Origin: Euglena gracilis
Taxonomy: Eukaryota > Euglenida > Euglenophyceae > Euglenales
Assembly: GCA_039621445.1 (NCBI GenBank)
Contig: CP154956.1
Coordinates: 6,508,170 to 6,572,169, forward strand
Length of the DNA stretch: 64,000 nucleotides
Direction: 5' to 3'
The position numbers and the translations under genes are program-made. The notes beneath the pieces are model-generated. The model was not told the origin of the DNA. It searched no databases and saw nothing but the letters and a program-made list of their open reading frames with translations. Shown here in pieces: positions 42,261-54,215 of the stretch (the first letter of the stretch is position 1; each line of letters begins with the position of its first letter).

Positions 42261-43047
42261 TTCACCAAGTTTGCAAGGTACCTATGGTACACCAAGTGGA
42301 ATATTGAATGCGCATTTACACAATACAGCCAAAAGTACACTTGGTGCAACCACCGAGGTACCCGGGCATGGTGCGGTTTTGCGCCGAGGCCCAACCTCCT
42401 TGAATACCACCAAAGGGCCATGGGAGTTTCAGAAGTATCTCAAAGGAATCATCGCTACCGTGAAAAAGGTGAAGCCCCAATGGGATGGTGACCCCACAAC
42501 GTGGAAACAGTTTTGGCGTGATTGGGAATATTATTGGGATCTGAAAGGATCAACCCATAACGGAAACCCAGAGGTGATCAAAATGGAATTCATAGATTGT
42601 CTACCAAAAGACGAAAAGGAACGCGCCAGACAATTGGTCATTCGCGGGCGCATTTCTTTTCAGGATTTCGTTGAGCAATATGCTTCATCGTGTTCCAGTT
42701 TAGTTTCCAGAATCACTCTGGAGAAAAAATGGCGGCAATATGCCCCCCATGACCGAAAATGGAGGTCGATAGACCTATGGTACTCAAAATGGCTTTCTTT
42801 GGCAGCCGAAGTAGACGAGTTAGGCGAAACCCAAATGAAAGAGCAATTTGACACAGTATTGCTGCACTTTATACCCAAAGTCATCAAAGAAATTCACCGC
42901 GAGCAACTCGCAGGACATATTTTGACGCCCGATGAGCGATGGAACTATGTTTCCAAACAATTGAAGCTATCACAGCTTCTCGGACAAATACAGTCGGCTT
43001 ATACGAGCCACCCCACAGCAGGAATACCCGCTAAGTCAGTTCTGTGA
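42226..43047 (+). CDS. E3 gag capsid-like part
   Basis: A clean 273-codon frame, the best-preserved gag segment in this family: KVKPQWDGDPTTWKQFWRDW, FIDCLPKDEKERARQL, ITLEKKWRQYAPHDRKWRS, DLWYSKWLSLAAEVDELGE, ERWNYVSKQLKLSQLLGQI. E1 matches it residue by residue over about 150 positions. It resembles a retrotransposon gag (capsid) domain in helical content and Trp pattern. It ends in TGA at 43045. Confidence 0.85.
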   Translation: MTLRCISITIRDSPSLQGTYGTPSGILNAHLHNTAKSTLGATTEVPGHGAVLRRGPTSLNTTKGPWEFQKYLKGIIATVKKVKPQWDGDPTTWKQFWRDWEYYWDLKGSTHNGNPEVIKMEFIDCLPKDEKERARQLVIRGRISFQDFVEQYASSCSSLVSRITLEKKWRQYAPHDRKWRSIDLWYSKWLSLAAEVDELGETQMKEQFDTVLLHFIPKVIKEIHREQLAGHILTPDERWNYVSKQLKLSQLLGQIQSAYTSHPTAGIPAKSVL

Positions 43048-43055
43048 AAAATGTG

Positions 43056-43595
43056 TCACGCTTATCACATACCGCTATGGCGGAATGCAAAATTCCCAAT
43101 TCGCGCTCTTCAGAAGAATTTTCGGACAAATTTTGCTTTTTGTGTAACAAAAAGGGTCATATATCTTGCCATTGTCCAAATCCCGCAGCGCGAAAGCGCA
43201 ACACAATCCCAAGATGATCAGCCTCATCATGCAGTTCTCGTTTTTCACAAAATGCGCATTCGCAAAATTCAAAATATCCATCATGATCCACATTTTCACT
43301 ATGCGGATCCACCAAACACCCCTCACCCAAATGTCGCTATGCGACTCCTCCCCACCCAAGCCACAGCCATCGCGATATGACTCGCAGTTCAAAAGATCAT
43401 ACTTCAGCCAAAAGGCATAAGGTAGGTCAACGAACAACCTCTATTGAGGATTAACACCCGGCTTCGGACAGGGAGGGGGATGATACCCCACGGAAACAAA
43501 GGGATCATCCCTGTTGTAGCGCTCATAAATTCAGAGACGTATATGCGTCCAAAAAGTCAAGGCCTGATACGGCCATTGGTTCGGATTTTGAGTAA
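43056..43595 (+). CDS. E3 nucleocapsid with CCHC knuckle and gag end
   Basis: After a frameshift near 43050 this frame reads NSRSSEEFSDKFCFLCNKK then GHISCHCPNP, giving an intact C-x2-C-x4-H-x4-C knuckle. Two TGA codons and one TAA (43453) interrupt a Ser-rich tail. Then HPASDREGDDTP ... AIGSDFE and TAA at 43593, the same place where E1 has TAG after AGSDLE. Confidence 0.75.
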
Positions 43596-44584
43596 AGTCA
43601 CCCGAAACCCAGGGATACGGACTACAGAGGCTACTAGAAAGGAGGTGACAGGAGTCATGACCCTACTTATCCCCTGCCCAGTATCCTTTCTGGTCATCGT
43701 TCCAGGATTTTCCGGTGTCCCCTCTCAAAATTCTGCCAAATTTTTGACCCATAGATAGTGTTTGTGTTTAACGGTTGTTGATGCACTAGGGGATACCCCA
43801 TGTGTGTCACTTGTGGTTGAATGGATTTACGCTCCAAGAATGCACACAGCTCCGCAAACTTCTTCCCCCCCCAAAAAAAAACGTCCACTACTCATCATTT
43901 TTACATCCCGTTTTCGATGACAGCAATACCGTTTTCTACAACACCAACACCGTTTTCAACCCAGGGGTAAAGAGAAAGTGCCCCCCCTACCCACCGCGTA
44001 TCCACAAACGTTCCACATGCGGTAGGTGTAACAAGTAGCTTAACCCCCAAACGTTTCACTGGGTTCCAAGGCGAAAGCCCTAAGGCCTTAAATTCGAACG
44101 GTGTCGAGTAGTCGCCCAGCTGCTTTCATTTTTCGTATACCACCAGGTTTGTCGATTGCAGACAGTCCTGTACACCCCCCGCAGCTAAAATTCGCGTACA
44201 ATTTTTCTTACAAACTCCACCCCCCAGACCAACATGCGCGACAAGGACAACTACTAGCACTGGCTGAACCCCCCCCCCGAAAATGCCCTCCCCCTCAAAC
44301 GGCCAGATTTTTGCGGTTCTACCTTATGCTTCCAGGGGTCCGAAAATCCCCCCCCCCTTGAAAAAGCCCGGTCCCCCCCTCCAATAGCCGGGGCTTAAGC
44401 TCCCAGGGGTCCGAAAATCCCCCCCCTGAAATAGTCCGAAAATGCGGCCCTATGGGGGGGGGGTTTCAGCCACTGCCAGTACTCAGCAGCTCCCCCAGTT
44501 GTGCACTCTAGGAGAAATTGCCACACAACCAACAACCAAACGCAAAAGGAAATAACTGAAACCAAACTAACCACCACCCCCGCG
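43596..44584 (+). other. E3 degenerate protease/linker region with C-rich interruption
   Basis: Short stretches can be aligned to E1 21.1-22.1 kb (for example YPLPSIL beside YLPCPSAF), but no continuous frame survives. Within 44265-44490 the phrase CAGGGGTCCGAAAATCCCCC occurs twice, marking an internal duplication or inserted repeat. Confidence 0.5.
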
Positions 44585-44960
44585 CCTATGGCACCCCCGC
44601 CACTCAAGCGCCTATGGCACTCACCACCCCCCGCTCCTTTGGCGCCTCCCTACGCACGTTGCGCAAAGTGCGTATTGCACAGACGCTGCGCCTAACGCAC
44701 CAACCACCCTCGCGCATAGCGCAAATTTTGCGCATAATGCCCCCCCCCCCCCGCGCGCTATATGGCGTCCCCAGCCACCGCGCCTATGTCGCTCACACCC
44801 CCGCGCATATTGTGCTCCCCAGGCGCATAGCGCTCATCACGTGCATATTGTTTTGCACACCGCACATAGCGCACACCTCCCCACCGCGAATAATGAGCAG
44901 GCGGCAAACAGACCCCCCTCCTCCACAAGATGCGTCCCCCTGCCACCCACCCGTGCGTGG
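44585..44960. repeat. Degenerate GCGCATA / GCGCCTATGGC repeat field
   Basis: The short motif (G)CGCATA(G)CGC and variants (GCGCCTATG, CGCGCATATTG) recur about every 20-30 bp on a CA-rich background. Confidence 0.5.
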
Positions 44961-47900
44961 CGCAAATCTTGCACAATTGTGTATATCTTTTATCAAATTT
45001 AGTTAGTTACAAATGGGTATCTGCCCAACCCAACCATATTCTTTTGGGAATAAGTCCCAAAGATGTTTGTGTACATATTTCACAATGGCATTTTTGTTGC
45101 TGATTTGCAAACCACATGCTCAAAATGCAGATTTCGTTTACTTAAGCAACAAAAGTAGCCATCCCCCCTCCTTTGACCACGAAGTGGTTGGTCAAATTGG
45201 CAAACACCAAAGGTGTTTTGATCATTCAAGCACACAATTGCGCCAACTTCAAAGTTATTTGCAAAAACACAAGATGTGTGATAAGTTTTTTGGATACATT
45301 GCAAATACTGCATTTTTCCCATGAACTTGCACAGCTTTGTGAAGAACAGCTATTTTGTGAACAAAATGGCCTTTTTCATATTGCAGAAATGAATCACGAT
45401 AGGGAAATAAGTTGAATTCCTTGCGAAAATCTGCAACATAATTGCCCCCCCCCCAAAATGAAGATAATTCATTCAAACATGCATTTTTGTGGACTGGGCT
45501 GTACAGGGGATTATCAACCCTGGGCGGAACCTCATTCGAAAGCTGCAGGCCCCTTCCCCCCGGTCCCCAACCGATACAAAGCACTGCAACTCCGCCCGCT
45601 GTGGGTCGGAGATTCGGCACGAAGGGATACCTGGCTGGGAAGGGATGGGAACGACAAAGAACGGGACACTCGGGGGAGTGCCGGAACAGCCTTGGCGCCA
45701 ACGCCAGCAAGACACGTGTGCGTGCAGAAGGTTCCGAGAGACCCTTGAGGGGACGCAACTCCTCCACCCGAAACACTCAAATTATACAAACCCATATGGC
45801 GTCACTTCCACTCCGAAGAAACCCCTGTCTTTCATGGCCTGTCACGGTCTGTCCTTTTTTGCGTAAAACTTTTTTTTGTGTCAGTCACCCCCCTTAAGGG
45901 TTCCACCACTCCAGAATCCAAGGGGAAATTGACCACACGTGAAAAATGGTTTCAAAATGGTTTCTTTTGATACCAGGTCATTTCAATTTTTTTTTGCCCT
46001 AGGGGGGAGGGGGTTAGGAATCAAACAACCAGTCACACATTCTAGAAAAAGCACAATCCCTGAACAATCCCACCTCCCCTCCCCACCAACCCAGATGAAA
46101 TGGAACAGCAGCACCTTGCTGCTGTTTCATTTCATCTTCAAATCGGATGAAAAATGCACACAGGCTGGTGTCCTGAGGTGTTTTAAGACCCTGGGGGTCC
46201 ACCCTCGGGTTGCGTGGGCCAGGGGACCAAGGGGATATGGGTCCCGGCCCAACCGCAAATCTGTTCAAAATTTCAGAGCGAATCATCAAATGGTGCGTGT
46301 CACAACACCATATTCATTGATGCTTTGTCGTTTGGTGTAGTTCCCCCGTTTCTCATGAATTCTTGTCATTTGTGACCTACTGGTCTGAACTCAGTGTCGC
46401 AATATGCGATTTTGACCACGTGTGCGCAATATGTGTACATGTGCAATTTCATTTGTTTTTTTTTGTTGGCACGAGGATACCTCATTACACTAGTGATGTG
46501 ATGCAGTATACGCTGCACTTCCAAATCTCTAATTTTTGTGGGATACTGCTAATGCGAAGAATGTTTCATTTATTTGTTGTTTTGCAATTTTTTTTCAGTG
46601 GTGATATCCACACTTTTATCGTTACCGCATCATTTATGGCGACAGCCACCCAATTTTGTTGGACAATTGCAACGCTTGAACCACATTCCATGTTCTCGGC
46701 CATCGATCAAGATGACTTAAGTGTGCACATACCGTTCTTTTTCTCATAGAGAAGTTTGTGTGCAGGAGAATCAACTCCCACTCTAAAATGTATGAATCCA
46801 CAATCGCTATTCGGCGAATTATCTTACGTTCCACCATCATGGTGCAATTTTTGAGCCAATGGCTCTCTCACAATGTGAATATTTTTCTGATTCCTTCAGA
46901 ATTTTTTCACGCGGAATTCTTATAGCCGAACAAGATTTTTGTGTGCAGTGTCACCGTTCTAGGTGAGATGTTAGTCCTAATGGGACAGTCCAAAACCACA
47001 TAGTGGTAGCATACCGATATGGTACCAATAATCTGAAGCCAATCGGCTTGTTTCACAATTGGCACTATGTGCTTTTTTTCTTTTTCCTAGCCGCTGGCTT
47101 TACGGCCAACTTGTTGAAAAAGAAGAAAAAACTCGATTGAGTTCACGCTTATCACAGAACATGCCTGCCAACATCATACAAGTGGTGGACTTCCGTGTAT
47201 TTTTTGTGATAGTTATTGTTTTTTCTTGTGCGCAATATGTGGATACCCACAATTTTTAATACACACACTTTGCTTTTGGAGGTATCATGCCTCTGATTGT
47301 ACTAAAAGGTACAGAGTGACGAATTTCACCACACTTGAACAATGTTCCATCCTTTTATGTGCATTCACAGTTCATTCGCGGTCTTTCAAAGTGGTATAAG
47401 CCACACCAACCACATTTGTTATGTGAATTGGCAGCAGCCTGCCACAATTCCGCATTTTTTTTCTGCGGTTGTACACCTCAGAATGATCTTTTTGGCAATA
47501 TGCCGAATTTTTTTGATTCGGATATACACCCAGTAGTATTTTTGTGCCTTGCATATTCCGCAAGGCAATGTTTCTGGGCGATAAAGCCTACCCCCCCCCA
47601 TTATTTTGGCTGGGGCTATTATTGCGGTGTGCGCGCTGTACGCCGTAGGTTTTCTTACTGGCGGCATATACCGTTAGCGAGGGCTTCACAGCGCAGCGTG
47701 GACACCAACGCCGAGGCTTATACCAACGCCAGAGGCTCAGAATAGCGGGCAGTAGCCCTAAAAACTGTAGATTTGGCATTTGTGCCTTGGGTGTGCAGCC
47801 TGTAGGCTGAAGGGTTGGCATTAACTTGTCACTTTTCGGCCTTAAGGCCCCATAATACTTCCAGACAGCAAAAATTCTGCCTAATGTCTTTTGACCAGCC

Positions 47901-49073
47901 ACTGTCGGTGGGGGGTTTCGAGAAAAAGGAAGAAGAAGTGTACCGGAAATGGACAATTGAATTGAAATGCCTGAGAAATGGAGTGCTCGACCGACTGGGC
48001 CTCCTTCCTCCTTTTCCCCCACCTTTCAATAAAAAGATCCTCCGGAGGGCTCAGGGCCGGAAGCCCGGCTTTTTGCCCCCTGTGAGTGGCTGGGTTGGCA
48101 TACCGGCGTAGGATCCAAAAACTTTGAAACTGAAAATGGCTTTTCCTGTCCTTGAATCCAAAGAAAACCACAGAGAAGAACCTTTTTAGCATGGACTTGA
48201 TTCAAAAGGCAAAGCACACATAAGGAACCGCACACCTTGGTCAGACACACCTGTGCTTGCAGTGGGTGAGAGTAACATACAGAGAATGATTTTGGAATGG
48301 AATGCCTTGCTCCTTCATTCTTTTCTTTTGTATTTCCAGTTCTGCAACATTTTGCTCACCTTCCAATTGACTTCCGGAGCTTCCTACCCACTGGGTGAGG
48401 CCTATCGCGGGGGGAATGTTGAGAAACCGGCTGTCGGCGGGCCGTCAGCCGACACCACCCCTTTACCGCAATAAGCAGTTAGCCGCACAAGCGGGTAAAC
48501 TCTTTTGCGCGTTTTGGGTTTTGGGGTTCCCCTCTCTTCCGTTTCTGGTTTTGACCTTGCGACGGAGAAGCAGACCCAAGACGTGCGGTCCTGTGTACAT
48601 TCCTGAGTCTCACAGCTCTGCTTGAATCCTTGCTGGCCTGGTCCAGTAAGGAAATCGGGCAAAGCTCTGGGAGGGGGATGTGTACCAGGCAGCATGAACA
48701 TGACACTGTGCACAGCAGCAGCCTGCAGAATGTATAATGTCATGTTAGATAGTACTATCCCATGTTCTGCAGCACAACTTGCAGAATTAGGAATAGCCTA
48801 TCCAATCTCGGATCTGCCTCCCCTTTCATAGGTGGTATTATTTCTTTTGTTTCATCCTTCATTAGCCCAAAAGGGCAAACCAAGCTTTCAAGTTCAACAC
48901 TCCGATAGGGGAACATTGGAGGAACGAGTTTCCAGACAAATCCCTCTCTTTTACCTTGTGATCTGCATAAGCCCAAAGGCAATAAAAACTAATAGTTAAG
49001 TGAAGGCATTTTCTCTTTTGTCACTCTCCTGGTTCTGTTCAAACGGGAGGGTGTAAGCAGGCCGACAGGCAGT
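44961..49073. other. Region without a supported gene; scattered retroelement-like remnants
   Basis: 45.0-45.4 kb translates on the plus strand to a Gln/His/Cys-rich, coil-like sequence (HELAQLCEEQLFCEQNGLFH) in the style of E1/E3 gag, but no clear alignment was found. 46.3-47.7 kb is AT-rich with fragments such as FFFCGCTPQN, possibly from the same family. GC-rich open frames at 45.45-45.85 kb and 48.4-48.8 kb show no domain. Confidence 0.4.
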
Positions 49074-49980
49074 GGGAAAAGAGTCAGCGGACGTACACTA
49101 TAAGAAGAAGGCGCAGCTGTTCCGCAAGCGGGCGGAGTTCGTGGGGCACGTGCTGGTGGAGGGAAAGCGCGTGCCCGCGAGCGGCAAGCTGGCGGCGGCG
49201 GTGGCAACCCCCGGCCAATGTGACGAGTTTGCGCGCCTTTCTCGGCCTCTGCAATTATTATTCGGGGTACGTACGTATGTATTCGGAGCTGGCCGCCCCC
49301 CTGCAGGGGAAGCTGAATCTGCCGCGGGATTTGTCCCGGGCGGGCAGCAAGCACACCATCGAGTGGTCCCGCGGCCGAGCTGGAGGCGTTCGAGAAGCTA
49401 AAGGCAGCGCTGGTGGCGGACCTGGAGCTGTGGCACGTGGACATGAGCAAGCTGTTCGTGTTACGCACAGACGCCTCCGACTATGCAGTGGTCGCGGTGC
49501 TGGAGCAGCTGCCCAAGGGGGATGGCATCCCCTCGGTGGAGGAGCTCCTGAAGCCCGGGGCGACGGTGGCGGTCGGCTTCATGCGCAAGCAGCTGACGGA
49601 GGGGTAGCGACTGCGGTGGGACACCGCGACAAGGAGACGTATGCGGTGGTGAGCGCGCTGGACAAGTGGGCGGCTACATCACCGGGCAGAAGGTCCTTGG
49701 TCTTGACGGACCACCGTCCCTGGAGAGCTGGTACAAGGAGCACGTCTCCCAGGGATCGGGACCGCAAGGACGGCAGGCGAGGTGGCACAGCAAGCTGAAC
49801 GAGCACATGGTGGGGGTGGTCTACGTGCCGGGGGAGAAGAACGAGGTGGGGGACGCGCTGTCGCGGTGGGCGTACCCGGCCAGCCAGGAGTACCGAGACT
49901 CCTGCTGGCACGGGAAGGCAGCGGACGCCGAGGAGATGGAGCGGCAGATCCGAGAGGAGAAGGCCGCGGAGCGCAGCTGC
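49074..49980 (+). CDS. E4 RT connection and RNase H (frameshifted)
   Basis: KKKAQLFRKRAEFVGHVLVE, then in another frame LRAFLGLCNYYSGYVRMYSE, the end of RT. RNase H follows with FVLRTDASDYAVVAVLEQL, RDKETYAVVSALDKW, LVLTDHR and EVGDALSRWAYPAS, spread over three frames by small indels. All four acidic positions are still legible. Confidence 0.8.
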
Positions 49981-50611
49981 CCGAAGGCAGTACCTCCCTA
50001 CCTCAAATGCGGCATTCCCATTGCCGCCGGCCGGGACACCGGCAGCCACGGCGGCATCGGCCGGGACACCGGCATCCGACGCGGCGCCCGCCGGTATTTC
50101 GGCAGCCGGAAGACCGACAATCCGACCGCCGCCCCCACCGAACCCCACCGCGCCGGCTGCGACTGCAGCACCGACCGTGCGAGCGCCCAGTGCGACAGCG
50201 CAGGGCAGCCCGAGCAGCCGTAGCACCCAGCGTTGTCCGCGCAGCCCAAGCAGCAGCAGCAGCCCGCCACACCACGCACGGTGCGGCTTTCCGTACGGCC
50301 AGCAGCGGCACCGGCAGCAGCACCCGCCGTGCGATCCCCGCCCCCTCAGCAAGCATCGTCCCCGCCCACGGCCAGCGCACGCAGCATCCCACCGTCCACA
50401 GCAATCGCCGTGACCACCCGAAGTCAGGCGGCCGCCAAGCCGCCGGGTGCCGCCGTCCGGAAGAAGCCAGCCGTCGGACGGCCCACCCAGGGTGGGGTGG
50501 CACCTCAGCCCTCCCGCCGTGCCGCCTGTGGCAGCCGCCGTGCCGCCAGCTGCAGACACCATGGCCGCAGCCCCGCAAGTAGAGGACCAAGACCTGATGA
50601 CGATGGACTAG
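49981..50611 (+). other. E4 Ala/Pro-rich linker between RNase H and integrase
   Basis: About 630 bp of GC-rich, repetitive coding-like sequence (Ala, Pro, Thr, Ser, Arg in every frame) without a domain. E2 has a shorter acidic/Pro-rich spacer at the same place. Confidence 0.55.
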
Positions 50612-51875
50612 AGTGAGACGTATGAGAAGTGCCCAACGTTCAAAGAGCCTTGGCAGGCCATCAAGCGCGGCCGGCCATGGCCCACCGGCTACCGGATGGA
50701 GGCAGGCAAGCTGGTGAAGGATTCCGTCTGGTGCGTGCCGGATGCCCTGACCGAGCGGGCAATCCGAGAGCAGCATCGGGCGTCGGGGCACGTCGGTGGT
50801 GAGCGCCTCCTCGATGAGGCCAGCCGGAACTTCCAGTTTGCGGTGCCCTCCCGAGCACGCGAGCTGGCGGGCAAGATTCTGGCAGTGTGCAACTTCTGCC
50901 AGGCGTCAGAGCACCCCCACCAACCCCTCCGGCTCCGCATCACGCCCACGCCAGTGCCGCCCCATGTGATGTGTTCGGTGAGCGTGGACTTGTTCCAGAT
51001 GCCGGAGGTGGAGGTGGACGGCGGCAGGATGGTGAATGTGTTCGCAGCATGCATCGATCGGCACTCCGGCTGGGCGATTGCGACCGTGCACCACACCCGC
51101 GGGCTAACGGCGGAGGCGGTGGCGAAGGCGATGTATGAGCAGTGGGCGCAATTCGGCGTGCCAAGCGTCATCACATCGGACCGGGGTCCCCACTTCGTGG
51201 GGGCCTGGTGGAGGGCAATATGCGCAAGACTGGGGGTGCGCCATGCCTTCTCCCAAGCATATCACCACAAAGGCAACGCCCGTGCGGAGGTCCTCGGCGC
51301 GCGGATCCAGAAGCGGCTGAGGAAGATGAAGGCGGCGGATGGCGTGGCGTGGCCGGAGGCGCTGCTGCGGGCCGCTGCGGGCCCTGCACGACAGTGCTTG
51401 GCCCAGCGGCCTGAGCCCCTTCCAGGTGCTCTTCGGCCGCGCGCGGTGGTACGGCGGGGTGCCGTACCAGCCGCCCACGCGGGCCGAGGACGCGGTGGCC
51501 TTCTTCGAGTGCATGCAGGACATCGATCATCGTGTCGTGAAGACCTTGAACGAGGAGCACGCCAAGACAGTAGAGACGGTCAACAAGCGGAGGAAGGAGC
51601 TGCCGGAGCTGGAGATCAACGACAAGGTCTGGTACCTCTGCCCCCGCACCCGCACCGGCGAGAAGCTGGAGACGTACTGGATCGGGCCGTGCGTGGTGGC
51701 AGAGCGCACCAGTGAGCACACGTACGTGCTCCAGATGGGGGATGGCCGGAAGCAGGTGGCCCACCGATCCCAAATCAAGAGCTACCGCCACGGTCCAGCC
51801 CTCATGGGGCCACCGCTCCGCATCTTACACTTCCGCCAATCCAGGCCGGAGGAGGGTTCCCGGCTGGACGAGTAG
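50612..51875 (+). CDS. E4 integrase with GPY-type module
   Basis: Zinc finger REQHRASGHVGGERLLDEAS ... CNFCQ. DDE core with SVSVDLFQMPEV, VITSDRGPHFVGAWW and YHHKGNARAEVLG, all three catalytic residues intact. A 1-nt frameshift near 51370 is followed by LSPFQVLFGRARWYGG and the C-terminal module VWYLCPRTRTGEKLETYWIG. It ends at an in-frame TAG (51873), directly before the chromodomain. Confidence 0.9.
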
Positions 51876-52712
51876 GAGGTGGAGGCGGTGGTCACCCACC
51901 GGCGCGATGCCAACGGCGACCTCGGGTTCCTCGTCAAGTGGCTGGGGTACGAGGAGAAGACGTGGGAGCCGCTGAGGCACTTCTTCCACCGGTGCACCTC
52001 CCCGATCGTGTCGTACTTCGTCGAACACGACATCAAGGAGAAAATCATGAAGTACCTCTCGAGCTTCCCGGAGGAAGCCCACATCGCCATCTGCCACGCC
52101 GTGGAGAGCCAGAAGGAGAAGGAGAAGGAGTTTGGGCTGTCCTGGGAGGAGCCACCAGAGGAGTGGATGTGGCAGGACACCGAGGACGGAGATGTATGTC
52201 GAGAAGGTGATGATTCTGCAGACGATGATGAAGGTGATGAAGGAGACGAAGGAGATCGAGACCAAGAAGACGGAGGAGACGCTGGCCCGGCGGGTCCCCA
52301 ACAAGCGGCCCACCCCAGGTTCCCCGTCAGGGTCCAACGGCAGCCGGCGAGCGGCGAGCGCCCCACCTCCGCTCAATCCGCGTCTGCGAGGGATGCGCTC
52401 TCCCGCGTTTCCCTTTCCCCAGCCCCACCGTCCACCACCCCATCACTCCCCATGTCACACGCGTACCCACCCCGCAGTCCAAGCGAACCCGGGGAGGGAG
52501 ACCCGGGTAGAGGAGACCCGGTCCCCGAGTCTCCCCTGCCCCCACGTGTAGAGGTCGCTGCCCCCGCGTGTCGCCCCGCAAGGACGCCCCAGTTCGGGAC
52601 CCCCCCTCCCCCGTTCCCGTGCACCCCCATTACCCGGTCCTGCGGCGAGGGGGCACCACCACCGGAGGCGTGCCCCTGCATGGCAGCGCACGCGCACGAA
52701 CTGAGCAAATGA
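51876..52712 (+). CDS. E4 chromodomain and C-terminal tail
   Basis: Same frame as the integrase, separated only by the TAG. EVEAVVTHRRDANGDLGFLV then KWLGYEEKTWEPLRHFF is a canonical chromodomain. It is followed by a helical segment, an acidic run (DDSADDDEGDEGDEGD), and a Pro/Ser-rich tail ending AHELSK and TGA. Confidence 0.85.
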   Translation, partial: EVEAVVTHRRDANGDLGFLVKWLGYEEKTWEPLRHFFHRCTSPIVSYFVEHDIKEKIMKYLSSFPEEAHIAICHAVESQKEKEKEFGLSWEEPPEEWMWQDTEDGDVCREGDDSADDDEGDEGDEGDRDQEDGGDAGPAGPQQAAHPRFPVRVQRQPASGERPTSAQSASARDALSRVSLSPAPPSTTPSLPMSHAYPPRSPSEPGEGDPGRGDPVPESPLPPRVEVAAPACRPARTPQFGTPPPPFPCTPITRSCGEGAPPPEACPCMAAHAHELSK

Positions 52713-53212
52713 TCATGCTGTGATGTCGTCGTGAGGATATGCTGTGACGTCGGCGGCAGCTGCCTCACCCCCTACTGACCTGATGGATACTGTGGAGGCT
52801 TCTCATCCACCGACCCAACCTCTTACACTGGTGTGCCACCCCTCCCTTCTCTTCCTCAACCGAAGCTGAGTCACGGTGAGCCAGGTCGAGGCCGAGCCAG
52901 GAGAAGGGAGACCGGAGAGAGCCCAGAGAGGAGAGAGAGAGAGGAGGGGAGAGCGACGAAGCACGGGGGCGAAAGCCCCGGGGAGAGGCGAGATCAAAAG
53001 GGGGGGGGCAACCGAACCCAGGCAAGACCACCCACCAAGGAGAGCCAAGGAGAGCCCAGCCAATTCCTGAGGCCAGCCCACAAGGCCGGACGACGTCAGT
53101 AGCGACGCCCACCGAACGCCTACGGAGCACGGCCAGGGATTGGCTGGCGTCCACCCCCACCCGGACCAAAGGAGCCCGCCCGCAGCCGGCACGCCAGGCA
53201 GCGGCGCAACGA
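52713..53212. other. Spacer right of E4
   Basis: An E4 3' LTR would be expected here but no second copy is present to define it. The purine-rich stretch 52870-53000 (GAGAGAGAGGAGGGGAG) is low complexity. No gene. Confidence 0.4.
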
Positions 53213-53515
53213 ACGGTTGTCACCACCCGCCGTTGGACGGCCACGGTGCAGCACATACTACTTGCCGTGGCACGCCCTCAGGCGGGGAACTAGACCCAAG
53301 GTCCGGCCCACCAGTGTCTCGTCCTAGGGCGCAGTTGCACGCGCTGGTCGATCCCCGTGGTATGCCCTCTGGCCGTACGGGATCGACCAGGACTCACACG
53401 GCGGGACCTGGGTCTCGAACCTACGACCTCCCGCGTGTGAGCCCAGCACCTTACCGAATAAGCTACTCGAGCGATACTCGGCTTGGTACTACGCGCCGGC
53501 TACCAACCTCCGTGG
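53213..53515 (-). mobile_element. tRNA-derived SINE, copy 1 (most complete)
   Basis: On the minus strand the 5' head contains GAGTAGCTTATTCGGTAAGG (A-box-like), the loop CTCACAC (anticodon position CAC, as in tRNA-Val) and GGTTCGAGACCC (B box). A body with CCGTACGG, GGCATACCACGG, GACGAGACACTGG and CAAGTAGTATGTGCTG follows and ends near GGTGGTGACAACC. The same body recurs in both orientations nearby. Confidence 0.7.
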
Positions 53516-53819
53516 GATCTCCCGTCTGCCGCACACACTCCCCTTCCAAGAGCCTTACTACACTAGCCCACTGCGTCACTATGGCCGTGGCCCCTGCAGC
53601 TCGGGTTATGCCTCACACGGCCCTAGTTGGCTGAGTGCTGCTCACGAGTACTGCGTCACCAGGCTGCCGACCCCTGCAGCTCGGGTTTGCTATTGCCGGC
53701 AGTTTACGTGTTGTCAACTTCCACGGGCTCTGCCGCCCTGGAGCGTCCCCCTTAGCATCGGCTTGAGACTTTGGAACGGTGTAGGAGTTTCAGTCGCCCT
53801 AGACTCGGCGCGTCCGCCT

Positions 53820-53968
53820 CCGCCTTCCATCGACCAGCGCGTGCAACTGCGTCCAAGGACGAGACACTGGTTGGCCGGACCTTGGGTCTAGTTCCCCGCC
53901 TGAGGGCGTGCCACGGCAAGTAGTATGTGCTGCCCCATGGCCGTCCAACGGCGGGTGGTGACAACCGA
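53820..53968 (+). mobile_element. SINE copy 2, 5'-truncated, opposite orientation
   Basis: Carries only the body from GCGCGTGCAACTGC to GGTGGTGACAACC, nearly identical to the complement of copy 1. Copies 1 and 2 form a long inverted repeat about 500 bp apart. Confidence 0.7.
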
Positions 53969-54044
53969 CGTATACATGGTAGCAGAGGAACCCGTCTAAT
54001 GCCACACGAACCGGGAAATCAGAGCCTGACCCCACGGCGCCCCC

Positions 54045-54215
54045 CCGCGGTATGCCCTCTGCCCGTACGGGATCGACCAGGACTCACACGGCGGGACCTG
54101 GGTCTCGAACCCACGACCTCCCGCGTGTGAGCCCAGCACCTTACCGAATAAGCTACTCGAGCGATACTCGGCTTGGTTACTACGCGCCGGCTGCCAACCT
54201 CCATAGGATCTCCCG
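54045..54215 (-). mobile_element. SINE copy 3, tRNA head and start of body
   Basis: tRNA-like head as in copy 1, including GGTTCGAGACCC. The body ends after GGCATACCGCGG near 54045, so it is 3'-truncated. Confidence 0.7.

Larger units (their letters stand above)
40281..44560 (+). mobile_element. Ty3/Gypsy element E3, gag-containing relative of E1
   Basis: The capsid-like block, zinc knuckle and gag end align with E1 in order (e.g. KVKPQWDGDPTTWKQFWRDW against KVKPQWDGDPTTWRQFF in E1). DNA similarity to E1's protease/linker region is still visible at 43900-44260 (AACACCAACACCGTTTTC; GTGTCGAGTAGTCGCC) and again near 44500. A C-rich stretch at about 44265-44490 interrupts it. No RT, integrase or LTR was found, so it is a truncated or decayed copy. 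Confidence 0.8.
49074..52712 (+). mobile_element. 5'-truncated Ty3/Gypsy chromovirus E4
   Basis: Starts within the RT connection region and continues through RNase H, a low-complexity linker, integrase and chromodomain. It is related to E2 (shared GHVLVEGKRVPASGKL/GHILGGGKRRPAPGKL, ALSR-x-AYPAS, VDLFQMPEV/ADLFDMPEV, AYHHKGNARAEV/AYHHQANGRAEV). No gag, protease, methyltransferase or RT catalytic box is present. LTRs were not found. Confidence 0.88.

Noticed and set aside
40281-44560. CRISPR-like array from spaced palindromes
   Set aside because: The repeats are irregularly spaced, encode protein repeats in a eukaryotic retroelement, and have no cas genes nearby.
14634-44560. Firm call of an alternative genetic code (TAA/TAG as Gln)
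   Set aside because: The only host gene ends in TAA, and the elements also carry frameshifts, so mutation is the simpler reading; kept as a question in the findings.
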